A DNA stretch of 64,000 nt from positions 248,001 through 312,000 of the forward strand of contig NZ_JBHTCO010000004.1 of assembly GCF_042665295.1 (NCBI RefSeq), read 5' to 3'. Shown one piece after another: positions 1-9,255 of this stretch (within the stretch, counting starts at the first letter, position 1; every line of letters starts with the position of its first letter). Origin of the DNA: Scopulibacillus_A cellulosilyticus. GTDB taxonomy: Bacteria; Bacillota; Bacilli; Bacillales; Sporolactobacillaceae. A program made the translations under genes and the position numbers. The notes beneath the pieces were generated by a model that saw only the letters and a list, made by a program, of their open reading frames with translations, was not told the origin of the DNA and searched no databases.

Positions 1-710
1 AACCGAAGAAGAATGTGCCAAGAGGGATTTTACTGATTGCTTTGTTCGGCGGGCTTTTCTTCATTATTGTGACGTTTTTTATGCAATGCTTAATACCGCA
101 TGTATCAGTGTTAAAAAATGTTTCAGGGGCTTCGCCGGAAATTGCTAAACTTATTGGCGGCACCCTGTTTCAATCGATTTTTCTTGCCGGTGCGTTTGTT
201 TCTGTTGCTGCATCGGGACTTGCTGCCCAAACAAGTGCATCCCGTCTATTATATGCGATGGGACGCGACGGCGTATTGCCTAAGAAATTGTTTAGTTACG
301 TACATCCCAAGTTAAAAACGCCGATTTTTAATGTCGTTATTTTAGGGATTATAGCGCTGACAGCATTATTTCTTAATTTAACAACCGCAACGTCATTCAT
401 CAATTTTGGCGCGTTTACTGCCTTTTCATTTGTTAATCTGTCTGTTATTGCGTTTTATTTTAAAGAGAAAAGGACATCTGCATTTGGCTCAATCATCGGA
501 TATATCATTATTCCGCTGATTGGTTTAGCGGTTAACGTTTATTTATGGTTTCATCTGGACCGTGATGCTATGATCCTTGGGTTAAGCTGGATTGGGGCAG
601 GCATTGTCTACCTATTATATTTAACAAGATTTTTTACAAAAGCACCGCCGGAATTTAATTTTGATGAATCTGAATCTATTACTTCTGAGCGAGAATCAAT
701 AACTGGATAA
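1..710 (+). CDS. PuuP-like APC permease, C-terminal part (cut by left edge)
   Basis: The reading frame is open from base 3 and runs off the left edge; about 235 C-terminal residues remain of a protein that should be about 450 residues long. It is a membrane transporter of the amino acid-polyamine-organocation family. The remaining part carries the family's hydrophobic segments and the segment LLYAMGRDGVLPKK found in putrescine importers of the PuuP type. It is nearly a copy of the corresponding part of the next gene (956-2305), so the two are tandem duplicates. Substrate is inferred as putrescine or a related amine or amino acid. A terminator-like hairpin follows, so it is a separate transcription unit from the next permease. 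The GTG at 15 is an internal codon, not a start. Confidence 0.88.
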   Translation, partial: PKKNVPRGILLIALFGGLFFIIVTFFMQCLIPHVSVLKNVSGASPEIAKLIGGTLFQSIFLAGAFVSVAASGLAAQTSASRLLYAMGRDGVLPKKLFSYVHPKLKTPIFNVVILGIIALTALFLNLTTATSFINFGAFTAFSFVNLSVIAFYFKEKRTSAFGSIIGYIIIPLIGLAVNVYLWFHLDRDAMILGLSWIGAGIVYLLYLTRFFTKAPPEFNFDESESITSERESITG

Positions 711-721
711 AAAAGCTTCTT

Positions 722-758
722 AATCGATGTCAGGTAACAACCGGCATCGATTTTTTTA
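722..758 (+). terminator. Rho-independent terminator after first permease
   Basis: AATCGATG at 722 pairs with CATCGATT ending at 752, followed by a run of T. It closes the left-edge permease unit. Confidence 0.7.
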
Positions 759-822
759 AGTGTCAATATATTTAAATGCTTTTGGATATTAGCCGAAACT
801 AATAATTATTTAAAATTAAATA

Positions 823-844
823 GTTTATTCAAAGGTGAATAATA
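823..844 (+). promoter_or_regulatory. Candidate enhancer (activator) site, copy 1
   Basis: GTTTATTCA, four bases, then TGAATAATA forms an inverted repeat about 60 bp upstream of the sigma-54 promoter at 904. The same half-sites recur at 9256-9277 upstream of another permease with a sigma-54 promoter. A second palindrome, GAATAATAG-T-CTATTATTC, overlaps at 837-855. Which activator binds is not known. Confidence 0.5.
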
Positions 845-903
845 GTCTATTATTCCTAATCAATTTTTTAATTCTTTTAATAGATAAATGAGATGAATTA
901 ATT

Positions 904-919
904 TGGCACAAAATTTGCA
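904..919 (+). promoter_or_regulatory. Sigma-54 (SigL) -24/-12 promoter
   Basis: TGGCAC, five bases, TTGCA: an exact match to the -24/-12 consensus with correct spacing. It lies 36 bp before the TTG start at 956. Expected to need SigL and an enhancer-binding activator. Confidence 0.88.
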
Positions 920-955
920 TTGTAATTAATGAATGAAAATAGGGAGGGGTTTAAA

Positions 956-2305
956 TTGGAGCAAAATAACGGAATATTAGACCGTTCGTTAAAATTGCGG
1001 CATATTGTTTTTCTTGGACTAGCCTACATGTCCCCTTTTGCCGTATTTGATACTTTCGGCATTGTATCTGAAACGACAAAAGGTCACGTCCCAATGTCTT
1101 ATATCCTTGTGACGGTTGCTGTTTTGTTCACAGCATTCAGCTACGGTAAAATGGTAAAATTGTATCCTACCGCAGGCTCGGCTTATACCTATACAAGGCA
1201 GACGATGAATTCGGGACTTGGTTTTCTTGTCGGATGGGCATCTTTGCTTGACTATCTTTTCTTGCCAATGATAAATGCACTGCTTGCGGATGTTTATTTG
1301 TCTTCAGGATTTCCAAATGTGCCTAAATGGGTATGGATCATTGGCTTAATATTATTAATTACGATTATGAATGTTGTTGGTGTTAAAGTGGCGGTTTCCG
1401 CAAATGTTTTAATGGTTGTCTTTCAATTTTTGATTGTTTTAATATTTGTTATTCTGAATATTAGGTCAATTATATTTGGTTATGATGTGAATTTTTCATT
1501 TAATCCGTTTTATTCTCATCACATGGCATGGGGGCCGGTGATTTCCGGTGCATCAATTCTGGCATTATCCTTTTTGGGGTTTGATGCAGTCACAACGCTT
1601 TCGGAAGAGACAATCGAACCGAAGAAAAATGTACCGAGAGGGATTTTCCTGATTGCTGTTATAGGGGGCATTTTCTTTATTGCTGTCACATATTTCATGC
1701 AATGTTTATTTCCAAATGTAGCTTCTTTAAAAAATATTTCAGGCGCATCACCGGAAATAGCTAAATATATTGGCGGAACGATTTTTCAATCTATTTTTCT
1801 TGCAGGAGCGCTTGTATCTGTTACCGCATCAGGATTAGCTGCACAAACGAGTGCATCGCGGCTTTTATATGCCATGGGACGCGATGGCGTTTTAACAAAA
1901 AAACTATTCAGCTACATTCATCCAAGATTGAAAACGCCGATATTTAATGTTATTATTCTGGGCGTTTTAGCGTTAACAGCATTATTTTTAAGTCTTACAA
2001 CGGCGACATCATTGATTAACTTTGGTGCATATACCGCATTTTCATTTGTAAACTTATCTGTTATCGTTTATTACGTTAGAAATAAAAGAAGCCATACTTT
2101 TAGCTCTATTATAAGCTCTATCATTATTCCTCTCATCGGCTTTGCTGTTAATGCATATCTATGGTTCAGCTTAGACCGTGATGCAATGATACTTGGGCTT
2201 AGTTGGACGGCTGTTGGCATTGTCTATCTTGTTTACTTAACAAGATTCTTTACTAAAAAACCGCCGGAATTTGATTTTGATGAGTCTGAATCGATAAGCG
2301 GGTAA
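956..2305 (+). CDS. PuuP-like putrescine/amino-acid permease
   Basis: APC-family membrane transporter of about 449 residues with about 12 hydrophobic segments. The N-terminal LDRSLKLRH...GLAYMSP, the block AGSAYTYT, the SFLGFDAVTTLSEET segment and the LLYAMGRDGVL segment all follow E. coli PuuP (proton-driven putrescine importer) closely. The start chosen is TTG 956, because AGGGAGGGG at 941-949 is the only good ribosome binding site and an ATG at 929 lies upstream of it. The gene has its own sigma-54 promoter and a candidate enhancer palindrome. It closely resembles the truncated gene at the left edge and the permease at 39802. Specificity for putrescine rather than another amine or amino acid is inferred. 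Confidence 0.88.
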   Translation: MEQNNGILDRSLKLRHIVFLGLAYMSPFAVFDTFGIVSETTKGHVPMSYILVTVAVLFTAFSYGKMVKLYPTAGSAYTYTRQTMNSGLGFLVGWASLLDYLFLPMINALLADVYLSSGFPNVPKWVWIIGLILLITIMNVVGVKVAVSANVLMVVFQFLIVLIFVILNIRSIIFGYDVNFSFNPFYSHHMAWGPVISGASILALSFLGFDAVTTLSEETIEPKKNVPRGIFLIAVIGGIFFIAVTYFMQCLFPNVASLKNISGASPEIAKYIGGTIFQSIFLAGALVSVTASGLAAQTSASRLLYAMGRDGVLTKKLFSYIHPRLKTPIFNVIILGVLALTALFLSLTTATSLINFGAYTAFSFVNLSVIVYYVRNKRSHTFSSIISSIIIPLIGFAVNAYLWFSLDRDAMILGLSWTAVGIVYLVYLTRFFTKKPPEFDFDESESISG

Positions 2306-2324
2306 ATGTGCCATTTAGTATAAC

Positions 2325-2360
2325 GAGGCAGCCTCAAAAAAAAGAGGCTGTCTCATTTTT
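2325..2360 (+). terminator. Rho-independent terminator
   Basis: GAGGCAGCCTC (2325-2335) pairs with GAGGCTGTCTC (2344-2354) across an A8 loop, then ATTTTTAT. It separates the permease from the convergent M20 peptidase gene. Confidence 0.85.
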
Positions 2361-2401
2361 ATACTATCAGAAAGTAAATCTTGGCAGAAGCCAAGTTTTC
2401 T

Positions 2402-3589
2402 TTATTTTAATGAGGTTTTATTTTTAATGGTTTGTCCCAAATATTTTTTAGCAATGGATTGAAACACTTCAATGCCTTTTAGGTAACTTTCAATCTCTAC
2501 ATATTCATCCGGCTGGTGGGCTGTTTCGCCATCGATTGTACTCCAAATAACGATAGGAAAATCGCCTGCTGCCTTCATAAATTGTGCTCCGTCTGTATAT
2601 CCTGTCATACCTTGAGGTTCTTTTGCTGTACCAAATGCTTCTTGACAAACTTCCTGCAAGAAGCGGACAAATGAATGATCTCGAGGTGTACTTAAAGGGG
2701 CTAAATCGTTTAAAATAGATATTTCAGCATTTAAATGAGGGTATTTTTCCTTTGTTCTTTCGATTACTTTATTTAATTTATCGATAATGTCTTGATGATT
2801 TTGCGATGGCAAAGTTCGAAAATCAATATTAATGCTGCATTGACCAGGCACAACATTTGTATGACTGCCGCCTTCAATCACATTAATACTGTATGTCGGT
2901 TCACCAAGTAAAGGATCGGCCGCGAATTCTAATTGGAAGTCGTCGCTTAAAATTTTGTTGATTATTTCATTAATATGAAGGACTGCATTGATTCCTTTTT
3001 CTGGTCTTGAACCATGTGCCGTTTTCCCGTAGCAAGTGATTTTTACCCATAGTGCGCCTTTGTGGGCGACAATGATATCACCGTCACTTGGTTCGGCAAT
3101 AATCAAGGCGTCTAAATCATTTGCATAGCCCTCTTCAACTAACTGTTTTGCCCCGACTGCTCCGGCTTCTTCACCAACAGATGCCAACAATTTAAGGTCT
3201 CCTTGTAATTGAATCCCTTCTTCTTTTAAGGCAATCATCGCCATTACGCAGCTCATTAAGCCGCTTTTCATATCACATGCGCCGCGGGCATAAATTTTTC
3301 CATTATCTTCTTCAGCAGTGAAAGGGTCATGTTTCCATGTTACATCTCCTGGAGGGACAACATCCATATGCCCGGAAAAACCGAGGACCCGGCCAGATCC
3401 CGATGTTCCTTTTAAATAAGCAATTAAGTTAACCCGGCCCTCACTGTAAGGAACTAATTTGGTTTCAATACCATATGATTCCAGCAACTTTTTTAACTTC
3501 TTAGCGACAACTTCTTCGTTTCCAGGGGGATTGACCGATTTTACTTTAAGAATGTCTTTTAATGTTTCAACAGCAAATTTCCGATCCAT
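2402..3589 (-). CDS. M20 family metallopeptidase (ArgE/DapE type)
   Basis: Cytoplasmic zinc amidohydrolase of 395 residues, a normal length for the ArgE/DapE/carboxypeptidase G2 group. Visible di-zinc signatures are SGHMDVVP, ARGACDMKSG (bridging Asp), the Glu pair in VGEEAG, EPSDG and the C-terminal His in TAHQPDE. The dimerization domain sits in the middle. A GAGGTG ribosome binding site precedes the ATG. It is the last gene of a minus-strand group: M42 peptidase, small membrane protein, SSS symporter, then this gene. It probably deacylates an N-acyl amino acid or splits a small peptide brought in by the symporter. The exact substrate cannot be read from sequence; succinyl-diaminopimelate is less likely in this context. 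Confidence 0.85.
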   Translation of the reverse strand: MDRKFAVETLKDILKVKSVNPPGNEEVVAKKLKKLLESYGIETKLVPYSEGRVNLIAYLKGTSGSGRVLGFSGHMDVVPPGDVTWKHDPFTAEEDNGKIYARGACDMKSGLMSCVMAMIALKEEGIQLQGDLKLLASVGEEAGAVGAKQLVEEGYANDLDALIIAEPSDGDIIVAHKGALWVKITCYGKTAHGSRPEKGINAVLHINEIINKILSDDFQLEFAADPLLGEPTYSINVIEGGSHTNVVPGQCSINIDFRTLPSQNHQDIIDKLNKVIERTKEKYPHLNAEISILNDLAPLSTPRDHSFVRFLQEVCQEAFGTAKEPQGMTGYTDGAQFMKAAGDFPIVIWSTIDGETAHQPDEYVEIESYLKGIEVFQSIAKKYLGQTIKNKTSLK

Positions 3590-3689
3590 TTTATCACCTC
3601 ATCAATTTTAGGTTTAATATTGGGGATTAATCGTCAGTTAATTTTTGTTTTAGATCCCCAATTCCAAAAGTGCTTCATCGATTTAACGA

Positions 3690-5168
3690 TTAGGTAGATT
3701 GAGTTTCTTCTTTCACAGGAGCAGCCGTAACAGCCAGATTTTTGGTTAATAGACTTACAATTAACATAACAGCAGTATTTACAATTAGGGCAACCATTCC
3801 GATACTTAAATCTTTCATTGCTTGAGGTAAAAATGGGAATAAGGAACCCATGGTAGCCCCAGTGAGATTAATTGCAGCGACGATAAGCACCCCGGAAATC
3901 ATACCTGCGGCGGCACCGTATTTTGTAACAATCCTTTTCTTTGTGAAACTGAAGATGACAGGCGGGAGTAATTGAGCAATAAAGTCATAGGCTAGTAAAA
4001 GGAGCACGACAATTCCTTGACCGCCATTTAAGGTAAAATAGACTGACACAAGTGCAATAACAGGGATCAAAAACTTTGATAAATTTGATACTTGCTTTTC
4101 TGTTGCTTTTGGGAAAATAACTTTATATACATTTCGTGATAACGATGTTGAAGAGTTAATCAAAAGCATTGAACCGGGAACTAATGCTGTTAATAATCCG
4201 GCTGAACCTATCAAACCGACAAACCATGGGTCAAAAGTTTTAACGGAAACTTGCAATAATGCAAGATCGGTATTTTTTAACCCCGGTACCTGCAAAACTG
4301 CGACGGTACCGACAAAAAATATAAAAAGAATCATCAATGTATATAATGGGGTAACAATGGCATTTCTTCGAATGGTAGTCCCATTTTTAGCTGAATATGC
4401 AGCTGCGAATAAATGCGGCCATGTTAAACCGCCTAAAACTGTTACGATAACTGTAGAAATAAACCAAGTTAAACTTAAGCCGCTGCCGGGAAGAGCAAGA
4501 AACCCGGGCTTCGCACTTTGGACAGCTTTGAACATTGGTTCAATACCCCCATAATAATGAAAGGGGAGGTAAATCCCAATGAATATAACAACACAAAAAA
4601 TCATAATGTCTTTTAAAATAGCTGTCCAAACTGAGCCGTGAATTCCGGAAATCATGACATAAATTGTTACTGCAATAACACCGATCCAAACGGCAAGGGT
4701 TGGCGAAATCGCTCCATATGACGCTACGGAAACAATAATTCCAAGACCTTTAAGCTGCAAAACGATATAGGGGATCATCGATACAACACCGATAATAGCA
4801 GCAAGGACGCCAAGAAATGGGCTATTATATTTACTGGCAAAAAAATCAGACTGTGATACCAGCTTCTTTTCTTTTCCATATTTCCAGATAGCAGGGTATA
4901 ACCAGTAAATGACGACATAGTTAATACTTAAATAAGCTAGGATATATAAGGCCGGCCCCCCTTTACTGTAAGCCCAGGAGCTTGCACCTAAGAAAGTGAA
5001 TGTCGTATAAGATTCTCCAGCCATTAACATAAAGACGAGAATTGTACCGAAGCCGCGTCCCCCGACCGCCCATTGCTCCAGGTCCATTTTTTTCCCTTTT
5101 TTAGATTGAATCCCTAAATAAAGGGCTATAAGCAGAAAAGCCAGAATTATGTAAAGTGCACTATTCAT
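3690..5168 (-). CDS. Sodium:solute symporter (SSS family)
   Basis: Integral membrane transporter of 492 residues with about 13 hydrophobic segments and the SSS-type early motif WAVGGRGFG and the ESYTTFTFLGASSWAYSKGG region. It overlaps by four bases (ATGA) the small DUF3311-type protein that precedes it. This pairing of a DUF3311 protein with an SSS permease is a known arrangement, as in B. subtilis yhjC/yhjB. Neighbouring peptidase genes suggest uptake of an amino acid, N-acyl amino acid or peptide-derived acid with sodium. No binding-site residue allows the solute to be named. Confidence 0.88.
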   Translation of the reverse strand: MNSALYIILAFLLIALYLGIQSKKGKKMDLEQWAVGGRGFGTILVFMLMAGESYTTFTFLGASSWAYSKGGPALYILAYLSINYVVIYWLYPAIWKYGKEKKLVSQSDFFASKYNSPFLGVLAAIIGVVSMIPYIVLQLKGLGIIVSVASYGAISPTLAVWIGVIAVTIYVMISGIHGSVWTAILKDIMIFCVVIFIGIYLPFHYYGGIEPMFKAVQSAKPGFLALPGSGLSLTWFISTVIVTVLGGLTWPHLFAAAYSAKNGTTIRRNAIVTPLYTLMILFIFFVGTVAVLQVPGLKNTDLALLQVSVKTFDPWFVGLIGSAGLLTALVPGSMLLINSSTSLSRNVYKVIFPKATEKQVSNLSKFLIPVIALVSVYFTLNGGQGIVVLLLLAYDFIAQLLPPVIFSFTKKRIVTKYGAAAGMISGVLIVAAINLTGATMGSLFPFLPQAMKDLSIGMVALIVNTAVMLIVSLLTKNLAVTAAPVKEETQST

Positions 5169-5365
5169 TCTGTATCACCTTCTTTGTTGGCAGGATCCAG
5201 TTTAAAAATAATTAATATTGTAACGGAGGTTAGAACGACCCACAGGACAATCCAAAACATAATAAACGGCATTCCTAACACAAACGGTTCCACTTTGTTA
5301 ACAAGCGGCAAAAATCCTAACATGCCTATAAAGGGAATAAAACTAAGAAAATGGATAATTTTCAT
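5165..5365 (-). CDS. DUF3311-type small membrane protein, symporter partner
   Basis: A 66-residue protein with two hydrophobic segments (about residues 5-20 and 30-53) and a short charged C-terminus. GGGGAGG precedes the ATG by a normal distance. Its stop overlaps the start of the SSS symporter, so the two are translationally coupled. Proteins of this kind are nearly always found in front of SSS permeases and are thought to be an accessory subunit; the mechanism is unknown. Confidence 0.8.
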   Translation of the reverse strand: MKIIHFLSFIPFIGMLGFLPLVNKVEPFVLGMPFIMFWIVLWVVLTSVTILIIFKLDPANKEGDTE

Positions 5366-5447
5366 TAATAAATCCTCCCCGCGGGATTGATTCCCAATGA
5401 TTTAAGATGTGTTCTCGTCCTGATGATAGTCTTAAAAGTTTGAAAGC

Positions 5448-5493
5448 GTGTTCAAAAAGAGGGCGACAGGATCAGCCCTGGCTTTTTGAACAA
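5448..5493. repeat. Hairpin with GTGTTCAAAAAG ends
   Basis: GTTCAAAAAG (5450-5459) pairs with CTTTTTGAAC (5482-5491), and GGGC pairs with GCCC inside. It lies between the minus-strand M42 gene and the DUF3311 gene and may act as a terminator or attenuator. The outer GTGTTCAAAAAG matches the ends of the 150-bp repeat at 59863-60012, so this may be a shortened relative of it. Confidence 0.55.
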
Positions 5494-5502
5494 CTGGTAT
5501 TA

Positions 5503-6630
5503 TTAAATAAAATTCAAATCCTTATTTCCATTAGCTTCAACAATGCCTTTTACAATTTTTAACACGCCGTCAGCATCGTTTAAATTGACTAATTCAACCG
5601 GTGAGTGGGAATATCTACGAGGGGTAGCGAGAACACCCAACGGTATGCCTTTTCCCGCTACAGCCAAATTAGCTGCATCAGTTGTGTAGGCGTCTCCATT
5701 TAATGTCAGGTACTGCACCTGAACATCAGCCTGTTCTGATTGCTCTTCAATCATTTCTCTTACTTTTGGATGAATATGAGTAAACGCCATTCCAGGTACG
5801 CTGTCAGAAACAGGGCAGGCAGGTCCTTTGCCAAGATATACCGGAAGAGACTTTTCTGTATCAATATCAGGCGTATCCCCCGCGGGAATCGTATCCAGGA
5901 CAATCGCATAATCCGGTTCAAGGGCATTTCCAACCATTGTTGCACCGCGAAGTCCCACTTCTTCTTGAACGGTTATGACGCCGTAAAGTGTGCCGGCAAA
6001 ATCGGAAGCTTTGATTTGACTGAATAATTCTATTAAAATAGCACAATTGATCCGATTATCAATAGATTTGCATGATATAAGGTCTTTATTATGCATTTCC
6101 ATGAAATCGCTTTGAAATACAATCGCATCGCCAATCTTAATTCCCATTTCTTCCACTTGTTTTCGCGAAGCGGCGCCGACATCGATGTAACAATCCTGCG
6201 ACGATTTTACTTGCCGGCTTTCTTCAGGTGTTTGCATATGACCGGCCTTGATGCCTATAATTCCGGGTATTTTTTTGTTGGTTATCCATACTTTTCTGCC
6301 TTGAAGAAGTTGATCGGAAACGCCGCCAATTTTATCAAAAGCAATATAACCGTCAGGAAGAATATTTTTAACACATAAGCCAATTTCATCAGAATGTGCT
6401 GAAACCATTATTTTTGGACCGGCCGCCATCCCGTGTTTTACAGCTATGACGTTGCCGCTGTTATCGACTTTAACCTCATCTGAAATTGAAGAAAGGCTTT
6501 CTTTTAAAAATTTTACGACCTCTTGCTCTGAACCTGAAACCCCAACAAGGCTTACTAACTGCTTAAGCTTTTCCCTTATGCTATCTTTTGTTGTAGTAAC
6601 TTCCGGTAATGTTTTTGAATGGTTCATCAT
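5503..6630 (-). CDS. M42 family metallopeptidase (aminopeptidase)
   Basis: A 375-residue protein of the M42 group (glutamyl aminopeptidase PepA, FrvX, TET aminopeptidases). Seen in the sequence: the metal-binding VSAHSDEIGL segment, SCKSIDNRINCA, the catalytic-base segment QEEVGLRGA, VLDTIPAGD, and YSHSPVELV near the C-terminus. These enzymes are cytoplasmic, metal-dependent and oligomeric, and trim N-terminal residues from peptides. GGAGG lies seven bases before ATG 6630; ATG 6627 is an alternative. It is divergent from the GntR regulator at 6902, with a GntR-type operator in the shared region. It probably releases amino acids from peptides as part of the transporter/peptidase group downstream. 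Confidence 0.85.
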   Translation of the reverse strand: MMNHSKTLPEVTTTKDSIREKLKQLVSLVGVSGSEQEVVKFLKESLSSISDEVKVDNSGNVIAVKHGMAAGPKIMVSAHSDEIGLCVKNILPDGYIAFDKIGGVSDQLLQGRKVWITNKKIPGIIGIKAGHMQTPEESRQVKSSQDCYIDVGAASRKQVEEMGIKIGDAIVFQSDFMEMHNKDLISCKSIDNRINCAILIELFSQIKASDFAGTLYGVITVQEEVGLRGATMVGNALEPDYAIVLDTIPAGDTPDIDTEKSLPVYLGKGPACPVSDSVPGMAFTHIHPKVREMIEEQSEQADVQVQYLTLNGDAYTTDAANLAVAGKGIPLGVLATPRRYSHSPVELVNLNDADGVLKIVKGIVEANGNKDLNFI

Positions 6631-6693
6631 TGCATCTCCTCCAAAAATATTAGCTTTTTTTGGTCAAAATGGGTGTTGATCATTTTTTTGATA

Positions 6694-6706
6694 GTCAACT
6701 GTCGAC
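6694..6706. promoter_or_regulatory. Candidate GntR/FCD operator, copy 1
   Basis: GTCAACTGTCGAC, an imperfect palindrome in the divergent region between the M42 peptidase and the GntR gene. It matches GTCAACAATCGAC at 7636-7648 except in the two central bases. FadR-type GntR proteins typically bind short palindromes of this size. Confidence 0.55.
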
Positions 6707-6901
6707 AATTTTAATTATAACTAATTAGAATATAATTTCAATAAACTTAATTTAAAATTTTCAAACTGGTTTATAATGGTATAGAAATGAATTAAAATAA
6801 AAACTACAGTATGTTTAGGAAATGCACGATTTCCAATGTGAAATCAATGAGTTATGATTAAATAAATCGGCATACGGGTTTAAATAACTGGAGGAATTAA
6901 A

Positions 6902-7552
6902 ATGACTCATATCGATTTAAATAAAAATTCGTTATCCAATCAAATAGCTGAAAGAATTACGGAACAAATTATTACAGGTGAGTTGAAACCGGGAGACAAG
7001 TTGGTTGAGAATTCGTACGCTGACGAATTTGGTATAAGCAGAGCACCGATTAGAGAAGCATTCTTACAGTTGACAGTTGACGGACTTGTTGAAAAAATCC
7101 CCAGGAAAGGGACAATTGTAAAAGAATATACTGAACTTGAAATTTATGATCTGTTAAAGATTCGCATGAACCTTGAATCATTGGCAGTCGAGCGAATATC
7201 TGAGCAAGGCGTAAATATGGCTGTCATTCATAAAATGGAAGAACTTCTTGAGGAAATGAAAAATGAAAAAGAAACAAGCCGTTATGCACGCTTGAATCAA
7301 TCATTTCATCAGGCCATTATTGAAATGAGTCAAAGTAAAATTATTAATGATATGTACTCAAGACTGGGATTACCGCTCTTATCAATCCAGCATGTTTCTT
7401 TTTCCAGAGAAGGAAATATCGAAAAGTCTATTAAAGAACACTCGCTTATGATCAGCTATCTAAAAAACTGTCAAATGAAAGAATTGGCTAATCTTTTATA
7501 TAAGCATAATAATGATGTACTTATCGGCATTAAAAAAAAGCTGCAAAGTTAA
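6902..7552 (+). CDS. GntR family regulator, FadR/FCD subfamily
   Basis: A 216-residue transcription regulator. Residues about 8-75 form the winged helix-turn-helix of GntR proteins (ITGELKPGDKLVE, FGISRAPIREAFLQL), and about 85-210 form an all-helical FCD ligand domain. GGAGG lies just upstream of the ATG. Two nearly identical 13-bp palindromes, one upstream and one just downstream of the gene, suggest that it controls the divergent peptidase/symporter group, itself, and possibly the next permease. Ligands of FCD proteins are usually organic or amino acids. The effector is unknown. Confidence 0.88.
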   Translation: MTHIDLNKNSLSNQIAERITEQIITGELKPGDKLVENSYADEFGISRAPIREAFLQLTVDGLVEKIPRKGTIVKEYTELEIYDLLKIRMNLESLAVERISEQGVNMAVIHKMEELLEEMKNEKETSRYARLNQSFHQAIIEMSQSKIINDMYSRLGLPLLSIQHVSFSREGNIEKSIKEHSLMISYLKNCQMKELANLLYKHNNDVLIGIKKKLQS

Positions 7553-7635
7553 CCAGTAAAAGGCTCTGGTCAAGGAATAAAAGTTTAACAAACGCAAACG
7601 ATTGTAAAAATCAGGGGAAAACTTAATATATAACT

Positions 7636-7648
7636 GTCAACAATCGAC
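7636..7648. promoter_or_regulatory. Candidate GntR/FCD operator, copy 2
   Basis: GTCAACAATCGAC, about 85 bp after the GntR stop codon and upstream of the permease pseudogene. It pairs with the copy at 6694. Confidence 0.5.
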
Positions 7649-7690
7649 ATTACCTTATATTTTCAACCTAATATTCATAAATAGATTGTG

Positions 7691-7722
7691 GTGCAGCCCT
7701 ATTTCAGGCTGCACTATTTTTT
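7691..7722 (+). terminator. Rho-independent terminator after GntR gene
   Basis: GTGCAGCC (7691-7698), loop, GGCTGCAC (7707-7714), then TATTTTTTAT. Confidence 0.85.
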
Positions 7723-7743
7723 ATACGTTAGTAAAATATAAAT

Positions 7744-7759
7744 TGGCATAAAATTTGCA
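7744..7759 (+). promoter_or_regulatory. Sigma-54 -24/-12 promoter
   Basis: TGGCAT, AAAAT, TTGCA with correct five-base spacing, 46 bp before the TTG start of the permease pseudogene. Confidence 0.82.
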
Positions 7760-7804
7760 TTATTAAAACCGAAAATGTATTAAAATTGAATGGGAGTGTG
7801 TATA

Positions 7805-9179
7805 TTGAATAAAAATTCTTCATTAAAACGATCGTTGACCCTGTTGCCAGTAGTATTATTCGGACTTGCATACATGGCGCCGCTGACTGTATTTTCTACC
7901 TATGGCGTTGGTATGGAAACAAGTAAAGGGCTGCTTCCGGCTGCTTATGCGGCAGCTTTGCTAACTATGTTATTTACCGCTTACAGCTAAGGAAGAATGG
8001 CCCAAGGCTTATCCGGTGGCGGGATCGGCTTACACTTATACACAAAAATCTATTTCTTCGCATATCGGTTTTCTTGTAGGCTGGATGACTCTGTTAGACT
8101 ACATATTGCTGCCGATGATAAATTTCTTAATTGCAGGGAACTTTTTGGCTGAAGCTTTTCCGGCTATACCTGCAGATATATGGATCTCTTTTTTAATTAT
8201 TATAGTGACCGCTGTTAATGTCATAGGCATTAAATTAAATACATCTATTAATGGAATGCTTATGGTTTATATGGGCCTAGTTCTTATTATGTTTTTCTTT
8301 TTATCAATAAAAGATGTCGCCGGGATTGGCGGAACAGAGGCTTTATTAACATCGAAACCGTTTTTTAGTCATGGGATTTCATTTACATATGTTTTATCAG
8401 GGGCTGCCTTAGTCAGTCTTTCATTTCTTGGATTTGATGCTGTTACGACTTTGTCAGAAGAAACGGTAAATCCAAAAAAGACAATTCCAAGAGCCATTTT
8501 TATTACAATTTTCATTGCCGGCACGTTATTTACAGCAGTATCGTACTTTGCTTATGTCGTACATCCGAATTATACGACATTTCATAATTTAGATACAGCC
8601 GCATCTGAAGTTGCCCATCTTATTGGGGGCAGGATCTTTAATGCTATGTTCTTAGCGGGTGTTCTGGCGTCTGCAGCGGCCTCTGCACTTGCATCCCATG
8701 CCAGTGCTTCAAGATTGTTATTTGTTGCCATGGGGAGGGATAATGTTCTCCCTAAAAAGGTTTTTGGTTATGTGCATCCAAAATTCAAAACACCTATGTT
8801 AAATGTTTTGCTTGTCGGGCTTTTCGGGTGCTCAGCGCTATTTTTGAATTTAGAAACGGCTTCTTCACTTATTAATTTTGGAGCATTTATTGCTTTTATA
8901 TTTGTTAATTTGTCGGTCGTTTTTCATTATTTTATTAGAAACAGGCAGCGCAACTTAAAAGGAATTATTGCTTATTTGATCCTTCCTTTATTAGGGGCAG
9001 CATTAACCGTTATTTTATGGGTTAATTTAGGTTTTAAATCGCTTTCCGTCGGTGTGACTTGGTTTTTATGCGGGTTCATTTACCTGATTTATTTGACGCA
9101 ATTCTTTAAAAAGAAGCCGCCGCAATTTGATATGGAAGAAACACAATCGCTAACTATTAAAGAGGAAAATATCCTTTAA
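7805..9179 (+). pseudogene. PuuP-like permease broken by a stop and a frameshift
   Basis: The region encodes an APC permease very like the intact one at 9428, but with three lesions. Codon TAA at 7988-7990 replaces a Tyr codon in the ...AYSYGRM... segment. One extra C in the GCCC run at about 8001-8003 shifts the frame, which then continues as AGSAYTYTQKS to the normal end. One extra in-frame GCC codon at 8727-8729 adds an Ala in the LLFV-MGRD segment. The start is TTG 7805 after GGGAGTG; the ATG at 7790 overlaps that site. The sigma-54 promoter is intact. Two disabling changes within 15 bases argue for real decay, but a sequencing error cannot be excluded. Confidence 0.85.
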
Positions 9180-9255
9180 GGGAGAGGGATAAGGACTGGT
9201 TTTTAATAAATATTGGAAATCTGGCGGATTTAAAAAAGCATCTTAAGCGCCGCTG

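Noticed and set aside
7980..8020. Programmed frameshift or stop-codon readthrough in the permease
   Set aside because: Two separate lesions (TAA and an inserted C), no slippery site or stimulating structure, and an intact paralog nearby; a pseudogene is simpler.
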